From an uncultured Rhizobiaceae bacterium (GTDB taxonomy: Bacteria > Pseudomonadota > Alphaproteobacteria > Rhizobiales > Rhizobiaceae), in NCBI GenBank assembly GCA_951813045.1, contig CATOTF010000002.1, forward strand, positions 124,001 through 188,000: a stretch of DNA of 64,000 nt, written 5' to 3'. Made by a program: the position numbers and the translations under genes. The notes below the pieces were generated by a model that was not told the DNA's origin, searched no databases, and worked only from the letters and a program-made list of their open reading frames with translations. Below are positions 26,810 to 37,507 of this stretch, piece after piece. Position 1 is the first letter of the stretch; each line of letters starts with the position of its first letter.

Positions 26810-26977
26810 ATGACCGATAACAGCCAAAATCCGAATAACAAAAAGTCCATAAGTGGAGCGACGAAGGGTGATGCCAACCGGGAAGCACGGATCAAACAGT
26901 CGCTACGGGTCAATCTGCAACGACGAAAAGCCAAAGCTCGTGCGTTGAAGAAAAATGAAGATGGTACCGACGGCTAA
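26810..26977 (+). CDS. Small basic protein upstream of murA
   Basis: This 55-residue protein starts MTDNSQNPNNKKS and has a basic helical core, REARIKQSLRVNLQRRKAKAR, in its second half. Short proteins with an arginine/lysine-rich LRxNLxRRKxQAR-like helix are common in alphaproteobacteria, often near murA; this resemblance is from memory. No enzymatic motif is present. It ends about 216 bp before murA on the same strand. The open frame, start and composition support a real gene. Confidence 0.65.
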   Translation: MTDNSQNPNNKKSISGATKGDANREARIKQSLRVNLQRRKAKARALKKNEDGTDG

Positions 26978-27193
26978 AGATTTGACGCGATGCCCTGAAA
27001 AGAACCGCGCCAAAATCTAAATAAGTTGGGATAGTGTGTCCATTAAGCCTTTTCTTACCATATTGTTGGCATAGAGCGTGCTTTCGATTAATCACGACTT
27101 CGAAACATAAATGAGACGGGCAGTGCGTTTTCCAGTCAATTGAGATTGGAGTTGTGGCCGCCAAAGCCGAATAGGTGGCTTGAAGGAAATTTG

Positions 27194-28492
27194 ATGGATA
27201 AAATTCTAATTCGGGGTAATGGCGCGTTGAACGGCGTCATTCCCATTTCCGGCGCAAAAAATGCGGCCTTGCCGCTAATGATTGCCTCGTTGCTCTCCAG
27301 TGAACCATTGACTCTGGAAAACCTGCCGCGCCTTGCTGACGTGGAAGCGTTGAAAAGCATCCTGTCCAATCACGGCGTTGATTATCGCGTAAAGGGCAAA
27401 CGCATCGGTGATACCGCCACCACAGGCCGAGGGATTGAATTTCAGGCAAAGGAAATTGTCGATACAACAGCCCCTTATGAACTCGTACGCAAAATGCGGG
27501 CAAGTTTTTGGGTCATCGGTCCTCTTCTGGCCCGTTCTGGCGAAGCGCGTGTATCGCTGCCAGGCGGTTGCGCGATTGGCACACGCCCAATTGATCTGTT
27601 TATCGAAAGTCTGGAGGCGCTTGGTGCAACCATTGATATTGACGCAGGCTACGTCAATGCAAAAGCGCCGACTGGCGGACTCGTTGGCGCCCGCTATACA
27701 TTTCCAAAAGTATCTGTTGGGGCAACCCATGTTATGCTGATGGCCGCAAGCCTCGCAAATGGTGAAACCATTATAGAAAATGCGGCGCGGGAACCGGAGG
27801 TAACTGACCTTGCGGAATGCCTGAATGCCATGGGGGCAAAGATTTCCGGCCTTGGTACACCAACTTTAACAATACAAGGTGTCACGTCGTTGCACGGGGC
27901 GACTCACAAAGTGTTGCCGGATCGCATTGAAACAGGAACATTTGCCGCATGCGTTGCCATGACGGGTGGTGATGTTTTACTGGAGAATGCCCGTGCCGGC
28001 CTCCTGCAGGAAGCAATAGATGTACTGGTAAAAACCGGAACAAATGCTGAAGCGAGCAACGAAGGTATCCGAATTAGTAGAAACGGTGGAGACATATTAC
28101 CTGTTGATTTTACAACAGACCCGTTCCCTGGATTTCCAACCGATTTACAAGCTCAATTTATGGCATTGGCGACCCGCGCAAACGGCGTGAGCCATGTGAC
28201 GGAAACTATTTTTGAAAACCGCTTCATGCACGTACAGGAGTTGGCTCGTCTGGGCGCTAATATTTCGATAGCGGGGCAAACAGCAACGGTAACCGGTGTT
28301 GAACGGCTATCTGGCGCTCCCGTCATGGCAACTGACCTGAGGGCTTCCATGTCACTGGTGATTGCGGGTCTGGTGGCCGATGGCGAAACAGAGGTAAACC
28401 GGGTTTATCACCTCGACCGGGGCTTCGAACTGCTTGAGGATAAACTTTCCGCAGTCGGCGCTGATATCGAACGCATTAGCACCGAAGGTTGA
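27194..28492 (+). CDS. murA: UDP-N-acetylglucosamine 1-carboxyvinyltransferase
   Basis: This 432-residue enzyme transfers enolpyruvate from PEP to UDP-GlcNAc, the first committed step of peptidoglycan synthesis in the cytoplasm. K22-N23 ([10 protein letters not shown]) and the catalytic, fosfomycin-sensitive cysteine at C126 ([11 protein letters not shown]) are present, as is the C-terminal [12 protein letters not shown] segment. ATG 27194, preceded by GAAGGA, is chosen over an upstream in-frame start because it begins at the canonical MDKILIRG. The gene is essential and intact. Confidence 0.96.
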   Translation: MDKILIRGNGALNGVIPISGAKNAALPLMIASLLSSEPLTLENLPRLADVEALKSILSNHGVDYRVKGKRIGDTATTGRGIEFQAKEIVDTTAPYELVRKMRASFWVIGPLLARSGEARVSLPGGCAIGTRPIDLFIESLEALGATIDIDAGYVNAKAPTGGLVGARYTFPKVSVGATHVMLMAASLANGETIIENAAREPEVTDLAECLNAMGAKISGLGTPTLTIQGVTSLHGATHKVLPDRIETGTFAACVAMTGGDVLLENARAGLLQEAIDVLVKTGTNAEASNEGIRISRNGGDILPVDFTTDPFPGFPTDLQAQFMALATRANGVSHVTETIFENRFMHVQELARLGANISIAGQTATVTGVERLSGAPVMATDLRASMSLVIAGLVADGETEVNRVYHLDRGFELLEDKLSAVGADIERISTEG

Positions 28493-28507
28493 TTTTCAGC
28501 TTTATCT

Positions 28508-29413
28508 TCAACTGGGCATGTGAAGTTGCCGAGCATCAATTGCAGTGCGCGGATTGATTAGACTGCCGATACTGGCTTCGAGCATGAGCTCGTTTGAATC
28601 GGCGCGCGAAGCGATCATCATAACTTCGTAAAGCGATGCGGAAGTTTTCTGGAGCGAGGCGATCGCATCACCCGAATTAAGATAATTTCCAAGCATCAAT
28701 GCCGCAGCGAGGTCCCCCAAACCATTGGGCGGCCCGACTGCTCTGCGGTGTTCAGCCAGATGAGCCTTGCCAACCCCTCCACCGTTCATCACCAGAAGAT
28801 TACCTATATGGTCTTTCATCATGGCGGGTGCTGACGTTCCCAACACCAGTTTTGTACCCAAGGAAATGGCCACTTCGTGTAAACTCTCATGGGTTTTTGG
28901 CGTCGTGGCGCCGTTCAACCAACCCATTTCAAAGGGGTTGGGTGTGATTATGTCGGCGCGGGGGAGTAGATTATCGCGGATAGCGGAAGCCTGATCTTCG
29001 CTTATATATAGCCTGCCTTCCCTGCCGTCCGGCGCGTCGCCCATGACTGGGTCCAGCATATAAAGTGCCTTTTTGTTTTTCGCCTTTACCGCATCCACAA
29101 GCTTTGCAACGGCTGCAACCTGATGACTACCGCCAAGATAACCCGAGAGAACCGCACCAACCTCACCAAGCCAAGAGGAGTGACATAGATCATCAATGAC
29201 AGCGTCAAAGTCATTTTCGCTTGGCGTGATCCGGTGGGAAGGGCCATGGCCGGGGTGCCAAGGTAGGGTAACTGTCGGCATAATCCAGACAGGAAAGCCA
29301 AGAACTTCCAGAGCAAATGCCGCGGCTCGGTTACCTACAGTTCCGCGGATAACATGGCTGGAAATAACTATGATGGCGGGCTTGGTTCTGCCCAGCGGTG
29401 TATCGCCGGTCAT
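28508..29413 (-). CDS. pdxY: Pyridoxal kinase
   Basis: This 301-residue ribokinase-family enzyme phosphorylates pyridoxal to pyridoxal 5'-phosphate in vitamin B6 salvage. Family features are SSHVIRGTVGNRAAAFALE near the N-terminus, VLSGYLGG, DPVMGD, ITPNPFE and the GPPNGLGD anion-hole/catalytic Asp segment about 60 residues from the C-terminus. It is convergent with murA across 15 bp. Single-gene unit. Confidence 0.92.
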   Translation of the reverse strand: MTGDTPLGRTKPAIIVISSHVIRGTVGNRAAAFALEVLGFPVWIMPTVTLPWHPGHGPSHRITPSENDFDAVIDDLCHSSWLGEVGAVLSGYLGGSHQVAAVAKLVDAVKAKNKKALYMLDPVMGDAPDGREGRLYISEDQASAIRDNLLPRADIITPNPFEMGWLNGATTPKTHESLHEVAISLGTKLVLGTSAPAMMKDHIGNLLVMNGGGVGKAHLAEHRRAVGPPNGLGDLAAALMLGNYLNSGDAIASLQKTSASLYEVMMIASRADSNELMLEASIGSLINPRTAIDARQLHMPS

Positions 29414-29692
29414 GCAACGTCTTTTCTAATATCGAAGTTCATTACAATTGTAGCACACCCTGTTGGCCAGCATTTCTAGCCTGTATTACATATTGAATTC
29501 CGAACGGAAACTGGGTTGAGAAAAGCGGAACTGATATATGCCCGGCACTTGATTGCTGTATTTGCTTCACTGGCCGATTGATAAAACGAACTCACCAATC
29601 ATCAAATTGAACTAAGATTCACCTTCTTGATTTTTCAACCTTGAGCTTGAGCGACAAAGCGCATAAATGACCTCCAACTGGATGGAGATATT

Positions 29693-29995
29693 ATGACAGC
29701 AGTTTTTTGGGCCATAGACGCTATATTGAATATTTACTGGTGGATTATAATCCTGTCGGTGGTGCTGTCATGGTTGTATGCATTCAATGTGGTCAATCCG
29801 GGTAATCAGTTTGTTCGCGCGGTTGGTAGTTTTGTCCATGAGGCCACCGAACCTTTGCTTGGCCGTATTCGGCGGTTTATGCCAAACTTGGGGACCATCG
29901 ATATCTCCCCAATTGTCCTGCTGCTGGCAATCACATTTCTACAGATATTTCTGCGCACCAGTATTGCTCCGGCACTCGGTGTGTTCCGCTACTGA
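29693..29995 (+). CDS. YggT-family membrane protein
   Basis: This 100-residue protein has two membrane segments (about residues 8-30 and 65-90) separated by the family's FxRxxGxxxxxxTEPLLxxIRRxxP loop, seen here as RAVGSFVHEATEPLLGRIRR. YggT proteins are small inner-membrane proteins of unclear function, linked in some bacteria to division-plane or stress phenotypes. GGAGAT precedes ATG 29693. The upstream 29414-29692 holds no gene. Confidence 0.9.
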   Translation: MTAVFWAIDAILNIYWWIIILSVVLSWLYAFNVVNPGNQFVRAVGSFVHEATEPLLGRIRRFMPNLGTIDISPIVLLLAITFLQIFLRTSIAPALGVFRY

Positions 29996-30019
29996 AGTTA
30001 GATCAAACAGGTTGAGTAT

Positions 30020-30526
30020 TCAGCCCCAGGCAAAGGCCACCTTGTTGAGGGTTTGGCCATCGAATGTTTCATTGCCTTCCGCAATATCCTGGCCACCAGC
30101 ATTCCGGTAAAACTGCATGGCGGAAGAATTATCTTCCAGAACCCAGACAACGCAGCCTTTCATTCCCAGCAGAATAAGCTCTTCCCGGGCTGCCAGGAAC
30201 AGTTTTTTACCAAGACCTACCCCTTGATACTCGGGTGTCAGGTAAAGTTCGTAAACTTCCCCTTCTTGGGAAAGAGCAGATACGCGGTTGGAACCAAGTG
30301 TTGCGTAACCAACAACCTGCCCTTGATTTTCCAGCACCATAATGCGGGTAGAATTTTTGATTGCGCGCATCCACCACTTCGGGTCGCGGCGCCGCACCAT
30401 CGTATCGAGCGCTTTATGGGGGATGAGCCCGGTATAGGCCTGACGCCATGACGCGTCATGTACTGCGGAAATTCCAAATGCGTCGCTGGCTTTTGCGCGA
30501 CGTGTGCCCAGGGACAAGATACTCAT
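30020..30526 (-). CDS. GNAT-family N-acetyltransferase
   Basis: This 168-residue GCN5-type acetyltransferase has motif A for acetyl-CoA binding as YELYLTPEYQGVGLGKKLF (Q/R-x-x-G-x-G/A variant, about residues 90-108). Motif B is VWVLEDNSSAMQFYRNAGG. The acceptor is unknown. It converges on yggT and seems to be a monocistronic gene. Confidence 0.88.
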   Translation of the reverse strand: MSILSLGTRRAKASDAFGISAVHDASWRQAYTGLIPHKALDTMVRRRDPKWWMRAIKNSTRIMVLENQGQVVGYATLGSNRVSALSQEGEVYELYLTPEYQGVGLGKKLFLAAREELILLGMKGCVVWVLEDNSSAMQFYRNAGGQDIAEGNETFDGQTLNKVAFAWG

Positions 30527-30711
30527 ATTGGAAGCATAATTAACACTTCCTTAACCAACAAGGCCCTGCGTTCATTTTATTTCCCGTTGCATTTCGTGAA
30601 ATACTTTTGCGAAATTATGGTTTGAGCGTCGCGAAATGGCGCAATTTTGCTTTTGTATTGCAAAATTAAATGGTGTCTTCTGCGTTGAATTGTGACGCCG
30701 GAGACATCGCT

Positions 30712-31932
30712 GTGAAACTCAAGGACATCGAAACCTTTATCGTAGGCAATCCACCCCCTTCATTCGGCGGGCGGTATTTTATTTTCGCGAAGGTGACGGC
30801 TGACAACGGGATTGTTGGCTATGGTGAGGTTTATGCGGCCAGCATCGGCCCAAAAGCGCAGTGTCTGGCGACGGAAGACCTGTTTCAGCGCCATTGTGTC
30901 GGCATGGCGCCATCCGATATTGAGCGGATGTTCCGCCGCTTCCATTCGTCAGGCTTTTCACAGCGCCCGGACCCGACAGTCATGGGGGCATTTTCGGCCA
31001 TCGAAATGGCCTGTTGGGACATTGTCGGTAAAGCGCTGGACAAGCCGGTTTATGAGCTCATTGGGGGTCGGGTCAACGACGAAATTCGCTCTTATACCTA
31101 TCTGTATCCTGATAAAAAACAGGACCCGGCGACATTCTACAATGATCCGGACCTGTCGGCAGAACGGGCGTTGGTCTATGCAGATCAGGGATTTACCGCG
31201 CTAAAATTCGACCCGGCGGGCCCTTATACGGTGAATGATCCGCACCAGCCGGCCATGGTTGATCTCGAACGTTCCGAACTGTTCTGCAAACGCATCCGTG
31301 AAGCCGTTGGCGACCGTGCCGATCTTCTGTTCGGCACCCACGGGCAGTTCACAACAAGTGGCGCTATTCGCATGGCGCAGCGTCTGGCACCTTATGAGCC
31401 TCTTTGGTTCGAAGAACCAACACCACCCGAAATGCCCGAAGAAATGGCCAAGGTCGCGGCCCAAAGCGTAGTGCCAATTGCCACCGGTGAGCGGCTGACA
31501 ACCAAATATGAGTTTGCCCGCGTACTGAAAGCCGGTGCGGCATCGATTTTACAGCCGGCATTGGGCCGGGTTGGTGGCATTTGGGAGGCCAAGAAAATCG
31601 CTGCGATTGCGGAGGTGCATTATGCACAAATGGCGCCGCATCTTTATTGCGGCCCGATTGAGGCATTGGCAAATATCCAGTTCGCGGCGAGCATTCCAAA
31701 CCTGTTGCTGCTGGAATCAATCCAGCAATTTGGCGGCTTCCATGCGCAACTTCTGGACCAACCTATCCGCTGGGAAGAGGGCTATGTTATCCCGTCCGGC
31801 CGCCCCGGTCTGGGCCATGAATTAAACGAGGACGTTGCAAGAGCACATCCCTACGACGGGAACCGGCTGCATCTCGAAATGCAGGACAGCCCTTATGATT
31901 ATTCAAAAGAAAACAGATTTGCAGGCGGTTAG
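30712..31932 (+). CDS. Enolase-superfamily acid-sugar dehydratase (mandelate racemase/muconate lactonizing family)
   Basis: This 406-residue enzyme has an N-terminal capping domain (FGGRYFIFAKVTADNG, GYGEVYAA) and a TIM barrel with metal-site segments FGTHGQ, WFEEPTPPE and ATGERLTT, plus a late histidine in YAQMAPHLYCG. The KFDP motif resembles acid-sugar dehydratases such as galactonate or galactarate types. GTG 30712 with GGAGA upstream fits the family's N-terminus better than ATG 30670. It is the first gene of a six-gene co-directional run ending in lysE. Confidence 0.85.
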   Translation: MKLKDIETFIVGNPPPSFGGRYFIFAKVTADNGIVGYGEVYAASIGPKAQCLATEDLFQRHCVGMAPSDIERMFRRFHSSGFSQRPDPTVMGAFSAIEMACWDIVGKALDKPVYELIGGRVNDEIRSYTYLYPDKKQDPATFYNDPDLSAERALVYADQGFTALKFDPAGPYTVNDPHQPAMVDLERSELFCKRIREAVGDRADLLFGTHGQFTTSGAIRMAQRLAPYEPLWFEEPTPPEMPEEMAKVAAQSVVPIATGERLTTKYEFARVLKAGAASILQPALGRVGGIWEAKKIAAIAEVHYAQMAPHLYCGPIEALANIQFAASIPNLLLLESIQQFGGFHAQLLDQPIRWEEGYVIPSGRPGLGHELNEDVARAHPYDGNRLHLEMQDSPYDYSKENRFAGG

Positions 31933-31956
31933 TGCTGCAACGCCATGGAGAAGAAA

Positions 31957-32913
31957 ATGAAAGTTGGCTTTATAGGTCTGGGTAATGTTGGTGGAAAGCT
32001 GGCTGGATCACTATTGCGAAATGGGTTCGACACCACTGTCCGTGACCTTGATAAATCTGTTGCCCAACCGTTTCTGGATCAAGGTGCCCATTGGGCCGAC
32101 AGTCCAAGAGAAATGGCGGAAATGTGTGATCTGGTGATCACCTGCCTCCCGTCGCCCAAGGCCTGCGCCGCGGTAATGGAAGGGCAGGACGGTATTCTCG
32201 ACGGCATGTCCAAAGGTAAAATCTGGGCTGAAATGTCGACCACCGATGTTGAAGAAGTGAAGCGGCTGGCAAAGCTCGTGGAAGCCAAAGGCGGCTCGGC
32301 AATTGAATGCCCGGTTTCAGGCGGGTGCCACCGGGCAGCAACCGGCAATATCTCCATCTTTGCCGGTTGCGACCGTCCAACATTTGAGCGGATGCTGCCA
32401 TTGCTGACGACGCTGGGCCGTCGTGTGTTGCACACGGGAGAATTGGGCAGCGCGTCAATGCTGAAAGTTATGACCAATTATCTGGCGACCGCCAATCTGA
32501 TCACCGTTTGCGAAGCCATGGCGACGATGAAAGCCGCCGGGATGGACATGGCGACGACCTATGAAGCCATCGCGATTTCCTCTGGCACCAGCTTTGTCGC
32601 AGAAACCGAAGGGCAAGTCATCCTCAACGGCAGCCGCGATATTTCATTTACAATGGACCTCGTCTCGAAAGACATCGGCCTGTTTCAGGAAATCGCCGAG
32701 CGCCACAATGTGCCTTTGGAAATGTCTCCCTTGATGGTCGATATCTTTAAGGATGGAGAGAAACGCTATGGCCCAAGAGAGCTTTCACCCAACATTATGA
32801 AGCGGCTTGAAGATGCGATGGGTTTTGATGTTCTGGCGGAAGGATTTCCACCTGAAATGCTCGACGATGAACCCGAAGTAGCGGGTTATGAAGTTGTCCC
32901 CCGTGGCCGATAA
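31957..32913 (+). CDS. NAD(P)-dependent beta-hydroxyacid dehydrogenase (3-hydroxyisobutyrate dehydrogenase-like)
   Basis: This 318-residue protein has GFIGLGNVGG (residues 4-13) for cofactor binding, CPVSGGCHRAATGN for substrate binding and the catalytic lysine region SMLKVMTNY. ATG 31957 is used because GGAGAAG lies just upstream; ATG 31945 would add four residues. It should oxidise a 3-hydroxyacid or reduce a semialdehyde, which fits downstream processing of an acid sugar or hydroxyacid made by its neighbours. Confidence 0.88.
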   Translation: MKVGFIGLGNVGGKLAGSLLRNGFDTTVRDLDKSVAQPFLDQGAHWADSPREMAEMCDLVITCLPSPKACAAVMEGQDGILDGMSKGKIWAEMSTTDVEEVKRLAKLVEAKGGSAIECPVSGGCHRAATGNISIFAGCDRPTFERMLPLLTTLGRRVLHTGELGSASMLKVMTNYLATANLITVCEAMATMKAAGMDMATTYEAIAISSGTSFVAETEGQVILNGSRDISFTMDLVSKDIGLFQEIAERHNVPLEMSPLMVDIFKDGEKRYGPRELSPNIMKRLEDAMGFDVLAEGFPPEMLDDEPEVAGYEVVPRGR

Positions 32914-32940
32914 TAGGCCGGAGTCGCAAGAGGACGCTTT

Positions 32941-34464
32941 ATGAAAAAACCGAACTTTCTGATCTTCATGGTCGATCAGTGCAACGGTACATTCTTCGGC
33001 GAAGATGGCCCTGCTGATTTTCTCCACGTGCCAAATCTGCGCAAGCTGTACGACGAGGGGGTTAACTTCGCCAATACCTATTGCGCGAGCCCCTTGTGCG
33101 CCCCGTCGCGTGCGGCCTTCATGTCCGGCCTGCTGCCAAGTCGCACGGGGGTTTACGATAATGCTGCAGAATTTGCCTCATGTGTGCCGACATTTGCTCA
33201 TCACCTGCGGCGCGCAGGATATACGACCGCGCTTTCCGGTAAAATGCATTTTGTCGGCCCTGACCAACTCCACGGCTTTGAAAAACGCACGACGACGGAT
33301 GTTTATCCGGCGGACTTTGGTTGGACACCGGACTGGACAAAACCCGATGAACGTATTGACTGGTGGTATCATAATCTGGGGTCTGTCACGACGGCAGGTG
33401 TCGCGGAAACGACTAATCAGCTTGAATATGATGATGAGGTCGCGTTCTTTGCCAAACAGACGTTACATCAGTTTTCCCGCGAGAGCCGGGACACGCCCTT
33501 TTGCCTGACGGTAAGCTTCACTCACCCCCACGACCCGTTTGTGACCCGTCAGAAATATTGGGACCTTTATCCCGAAGTCGCCATGCCACCGTTGAAAGAA
33601 GGCACAATTGCCTACGATGATCAGGATCCCCATTCGAAGCGCTTGCTGGACATGTCCGACTGGCAAAATTTTGATACGACGGATCAAAAGGTCATCGATT
33701 CCCGGCGCGCCTATTTTGGCAATATCTCTTATATCGACGAGCAGATTGGCAGTATTCTTGAGACGCTGAAAGCCTGTGAGTTTGATGAGGACACAATTAT
33801 CCTCTTCGTCTCGGACCATGGAGATATGCTCGGCGAAAAAGGCCTGTGGTTCAAAATGAGCTTTTTTGAAGGCTCCGCCCGTGTGCCGCTGCTGGTTCAC
33901 GCGCCATTGAAATTTGGCGCAAAAACAATTGCCGAACCAAGCTCAACTCTGGATGTTTTTCCAACGTTGGTTGAACTTGCCGGAGCAGAAGTGCCGAATG
34001 ATCTTGATGGCATTTCATTGGCACCGGCGTTGAGTGGCGTTGGGGAAAAGCGCCAGATCATCGCTGAATACGCCGCTGAAGGCTCGATTTCTCCAATGGT
34101 TATGCTGCGCGAAGGGGAATATAAACTGAACAAATGCCCGGTCGATCCTGACCAATTGTTCAACCTTGCAAGTGACCCTCAAGAACAGGTGAATCTGGTC
34201 GATGACCCTGATCACGCCGAAGTTCTTGAAGATATGCGTGCGATCATCGACAGCGCTTATGACTTTGATGCTTATTATCAAGATGTGCTAGGCAGTCAGA
34301 AACAACGTCTGATCGTCTATGACGCGTTGCGCAATGGCGACTATTATCCGTGGGACTATCAACCCCTTCAACTCGCGTCGGAGCGCTATATGCGCAACCA
34401 TAAAGACCTGAACGTTTTGGAAGGGGATGCGAGATATCCCCGCATTAAAGAGAACAAGACATGA
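32941..34464 (+). CDS. betC: Choline-sulfatase-type sulfatase
   Basis: This 507-residue type I sulfatase has the formylglycine site C53-A-P-S-R57. VDQCNGTFFGEDGPADFL, GVYDNAAEFAS, SGKMHFVGPDQLHGFE and the C-terminal YMRNHKDL tail match choline sulfatases (BetC), which release choline and sulfate from choline-O-sulfate. No signal peptide is seen, so it acts in the cytoplasm. It overlaps the GST gene by four bases. No BetB aldehyde dehydrogenase or BetI regulator is adjacent, so the classic bet operon is incomplete here and another sulfate ester is possible. Confidence 0.85.
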   Translation: MKKPNFLIFMVDQCNGTFFGEDGPADFLHVPNLRKLYDEGVNFANTYCASPLCAPSRAAFMSGLLPSRTGVYDNAAEFASCVPTFAHHLRRAGYTTALSGKMHFVGPDQLHGFEKRTTTDVYPADFGWTPDWTKPDERIDWWYHNLGSVTTAGVAETTNQLEYDDEVAFFAKQTLHQFSRESRDTPFCLTVSFTHPHDPFVTRQKYWDLYPEVAMPPLKEGTIAYDDQDPHSKRLLDMSDWQNFDTTDQKVIDSRRAYFGNISYIDEQIGSILETLKACEFDEDTIILFVSDHGDMLGEKGLWFKMSFFEGSARVPLLVHAPLKFGAKTIAEPSSTLDVFPTLVELAGAEVPNDLDGISLAPALSGVGEKRQIIAEYAAEGSISPMVMLREGEYKLNKCPVDPDQLFNLASDPQEQVNLVDDPDHAEVLEDMRAIIDSAYDFDAYYQDVLGSQKQRLIVYDALRNGDYYPWDYQPLQLASERYMRNHKDLNVLEGDARYPRIKENKT

Positions 34465-35108
34465 GCAATGAAATGATCATCCACGGCCGCGCGACGTCAT
34501 CCAATGTCCAAACCGTCATATGGGCCTTGGCCGAACTGGGTCTGGATTTTAAGCGCCTCGACATTGGCGGCGCATTTGGTGGTAATGACACAGCCGAGTA
34601 TCTGGCGATGAATCCAACGGGCCTTGTTCCGACCTTACAAGACGGGGGTGTGACCCTGTTCGAAAGTTGTGCAATCACCCGATACCTTGCCGCTCAATAT
34701 GGCGATGAGGCATTTTGGCCAACCGACCCGGCAACACGGGCAGCGCTTGACCAATGGGCCGAATGGGCCAAAGGCACATTCAGCCGCGCGATAGTTTACG
34801 AGGTTTTCTGGATATTGGTCCGTACACCAAAAGCGCAACGTAACCTCGACGCCCTGGCAGCCGGGGTTGCCAATGTGGGAAAAATGGCGGGACTTTTGGA
34901 TGGACGTTTGGGCGGGGATGATTATCTCGGTGGTGACGAATTGAGCTTTGCCGATATCGTCGCCGGTCATGCGCTCTACCGGTATTACACCCTCGATTTT
35001 GACCGCCCGGAAACGCCTAACCTTGACGCCTATTATGAGAGGCTGACCAAGCGACCTGCCTACGCGGAACATGTCATGGTCGACTATTCATCGCTTCGGG
35101 CGGAGTAA
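34461..35108 (+). CDS. Glutathione S-transferase
   Basis: This 215-residue GST has a thioredoxin-like N-domain ([20 protein letters not shown], then NPTGLVPTL and [10 protein letters not shown], the glutathione gamma-glutamyl contact) and an all-helical C-domain from about residue 85. The start overlaps betC (ATGA). Within the operon it may remove an electrophilic intermediate or catalyse an isomerisation. No specific substrate can be assigned. Confidence 0.9.
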   Translation: MSNEMIIHGRATSSNVQTVIWALAELGLDFKRLDIGGAFGGNDTAEYLAMNPTGLVPTLQDGGVTLFESCAITRYLAAQYGDEAFWPTDPATRAALDQWAEWAKGTFSRAIVYEVFWILVRTPKAQRNLDALAAGVANVGKMAGLLDGRLGGDDYLGGDELSFADIVAGHALYRYYTLDFDRPETPNLDAYYERLTKRPAYAEHVMVDYSSLRAE

Positions 35109-35109
35109 A

Positions 35110-36795
35110 ATGAGCCACGGGCTAACCCAGTTTGATTATGTTCAGGAAGCTGACTACGTCATTGTCGGCTCCGGGTCGGCCGGGTCCGTCGCGGCCGCAC
35201 GCCTGTCGGAAGATGGGAAATATTCAGTTCTGGTTCTCGAATACGGTGGCACCGATATTGGGCCATTTATTCAAATGCCCGCCGCCCTGTCATACCCCAT
35301 GAATATGGCCCGCTATGACTGGGGCTTTGGCACAGAACCGGAGCCACACCTCAACAACAGAAGGTTGGCCACACCGCGCGGTAAAGTCATCGGTGGATCG
35401 TCGTCCATCAATGGCATGGTCTACGTGCGCGGCCATGCCAAAGACTTTGACCATTGGGAGGAAACCGGCGCCAAGGGCTGGTCGTATGCCGATGTACAGC
35501 CTTATTTCCAACGGGCCGAAACCAGCCACGGCGGCGCGGAAGGGGAAGGCAGGGGAACGGACGGCCCGCTCCATGTGGGGCGAGGCCCGCGCGAAAACCC
35601 GCTGTTTGAAGCTTTTGTAAAGGCCGGGAAACAGGCCGGGTTTGAAACCACTGCGGATTACAATGGGTTGAAGCAGGAAGGCTTTGGCCCGATGGAGCAG
35701 ACGGTCCATAAAGGCCGTCGCTGGTCCGCCGCCAACGCCTATCTTAAACCTTCCCTGAACCGCGATAATCTTAAAGTCATGAACTGCTTTGCCCGCAAGA
35801 TTGTGTTTGACGGCAGGCGGGCGGTCGGGGTCGAGGTTCAGCGTGGGGACACGGTTGAACGGGTTCGCGCCAAACGTGAGGTAATTCTCGCGGCATCCTC
35901 GATCAATTCCCCGAAATTGCTCATGCTGTCCGGTATAGGGCCCGCTGCACATCTCAAAGAACACGGCATTGAAGTGCTCGCGGACAGGCCGGGTGTCGGC
36001 GCAAACCTTCAGGACCATTTGGAGCTCTATATCCAGCAGGCCTGTACCCAGCCGATCACGCTTTATTCGAAACTCAATCTGTTTTCCAAAGCCCTGATTG
36101 GAGCCCAATGGTTGTTTTTCAAGACGGGGCTTGGTACGTCAAACCAGTTTGAAAGCGCCGCCTTTGTGCGCAGCAGGCCCGGCATCGAATACCCCGATAT
36201 TCAATATCATTTCCTGCCGGTGGCCATCCGTTACGACGGTAAAGCACCCGCTGAAGGCCACGGATATCAGGCCCAGGTTGGCCCAATGCGGTCGAAGTCG
36301 CGGGGTAATATCACGCTTGCATCCGCCGACCCCATGGCGTCGCCACGCATAAAATTCAATTACATGAGCCATGAGGATGATTTTGCAGAGTTCCGCCATT
36401 GCATTCGCTTGACCCGTGAAATTATGGGCCAACAGGCCTTTGATGAATTCCGCGGCAAGGAAATTGCGCCGGGTGCTGACGTGCAGTCTGATGACCAACT
36501 GGACGCCTATATCCGCGACCACGTGGAAAGCGCCTACCACCCCTGCGGAACCGCCAAAATGGGCGCGCTGGATGACCCCATGTCCGTGGTCGATTCTGAA
36601 TGCCGCGTCATCGGCGTCGACGGTCTGCGCGTAATAGACACCTCCATCTTCCCCCGCATCACCAACGGAAACCTAAACGGCCCGGCCATCATGACGGCGG
36701 AAAAAGCCAGCGACCATATTTTGGGTAAGACGTTACTGGCAAAATCCAATCTCGAACCGTGGGTTAATCCGCGCTGGCAGGAGAGTGACCGATGA
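35110..36795 (+). CDS. GMC-family FAD oxidoreductase (choline/alcohol dehydrogenase-like)
   Basis: This 561-residue flavoenzyme has the FAD motif GSGSAG at residues 20-25, GMC signature 1 ([19 protein letters not shown]), signature 2 ([17 protein letters not shown]) and the catalytic [10 protein letters not shown] near the C-terminus. It is close in layout to BetA choline dehydrogenase, which would oxidise choline released by the sulfatase two genes upstream. Start ATG 35110 lies one base after the GST stop; a longer upstream frame overlaps GST. It ends in an ATGA overlap with lysE. Confidence 0.9.
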   Translation: MSHGLTQFDYVQEADYVIVGSGSAGSVAAARLSEDGKYSVLVLEYGGTDIGPFIQMPAALSYPMNMARYDWGFGTEPEPHLNNRRLATPRGKVIGGSSSINGMVYVRGHAKDFDHWEETGAKGWSYADVQPYFQRAETSHGGAEGEGRGTDGPLHVGRGPRENPLFEAFVKAGKQAGFETTADYNGLKQEGFGPMEQTVHKGRRWSAANAYLKPSLNRDNLKVMNCFARKIVFDGRRAVGVEVQRGDTVERVRAKREVILAASSINSPKLLMLSGIGPAAHLKEHGIEVLADRPGVGANLQDHLELYIQQACTQPITLYSKLNLFSKALIGAQWLFFKTGLGTSNQFESAAFVRSRPGIEYPDIQYHFLPVAIRYDGKAPAEGHGYQAQVGPMRSKSRGNITLASADPMASPRIKFNYMSHEDDFAEFRHCIRLTREIMGQQAFDEFRGKEIAPGADVQSDDQLDAYIRDHVESAYHPCGTAKMGALDDPMSVVDSECRVIGVDGLRVIDTSIFPRITNGNLNGPAIMTAEKASDHILGKTLLAKSNLEPWVNPRWQESDR

Positions 36796-37412
36796 ATGCA
36801 TTGAGCATAGAGTTCTTAGCGACCTCAATGGTTGTTATCCTACTGCCGGGAACCGGGGTGTTTTACACGCTGGCGGTCGGCCTTGGGAAAGGTTTTCGAG
36901 CGAGCGTTGCTGCGTCCGTTGGCTGCACATTTGGGATCGTGCCTGCTGCACTTGCCAGTATCATCGGCCTAGCCGCAATTTTTCATACCAGTGCTCTGGC
37001 ATTTCAAGTCATAAAATATCTTGGGGTAGCCTATCTGCTGTACATGGCATGGAATATTTTGCGTGATCACGGGTTGCTCGATGTGAACGAGGACAGAAAT
37101 CCTGCCTCTTACTTCAAGACGGCAATCAACGGTACTTTGATCAACGTGTTAAACCCTAAATTATCGTTGTTTTTCTTTGCTTTTCTACCGCAATTTGTGG
37201 ACGTAGGTAGTAGTAATGCGACGGTATCGATGTTGGTATTGGCCGGTACTTTTATGTTTCTGACACTAGCTGTTTTTATCGGTTACGGCGCATGTGCAGC
37301 CCTCACACGCGATTATGTCATCAACCGGCCGAACACCCTGAATTGGATGAAGCGAATATTCGCAGGCACATTCGGCTTTCTCGCAGTTCGGTTAGCTTTT
37401 GCCGAGCGGTAA
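36792..37412 (+). CDS. LysE/RhtB-family exporter
   Basis: This 206-residue inner-membrane exporter has about six spans. It carries the N-terminal [32 protein letters not shown] region and the [16 protein letters not shown] motif of the LysE superfamily. The substrate is likely an amino acid or a related metabolite. It is translationally coupled to the GMC gene and closes the cluster. Confidence 0.9.
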   Translation: MNALSIEFLATSMVVILLPGTGVFYTLAVGLGKGFRASVAASVGCTFGIVPAALASIIGLAAIFHTSALAFQVIKYLGVAYLLYMAWNILRDHGLLDVNEDRNPASYFKTAINGTLINVLNPKLSLFFFAFLPQFVDVGSSNATVSMLVLAGTFMFLTLAVFIGYGACAALTRDYVINRPNTLNWMKRIFAGTFGFLAVRLAFAER

Positions 37413-37507
37413 GTTGTTTAGTCTCTCACTTTAACTTCTACCGTGCGTCTTTACCATTCGTATCATAATCTAGACGCGGCAGAGTTTGTGAGAATTACCA
37501 CTTCTAC

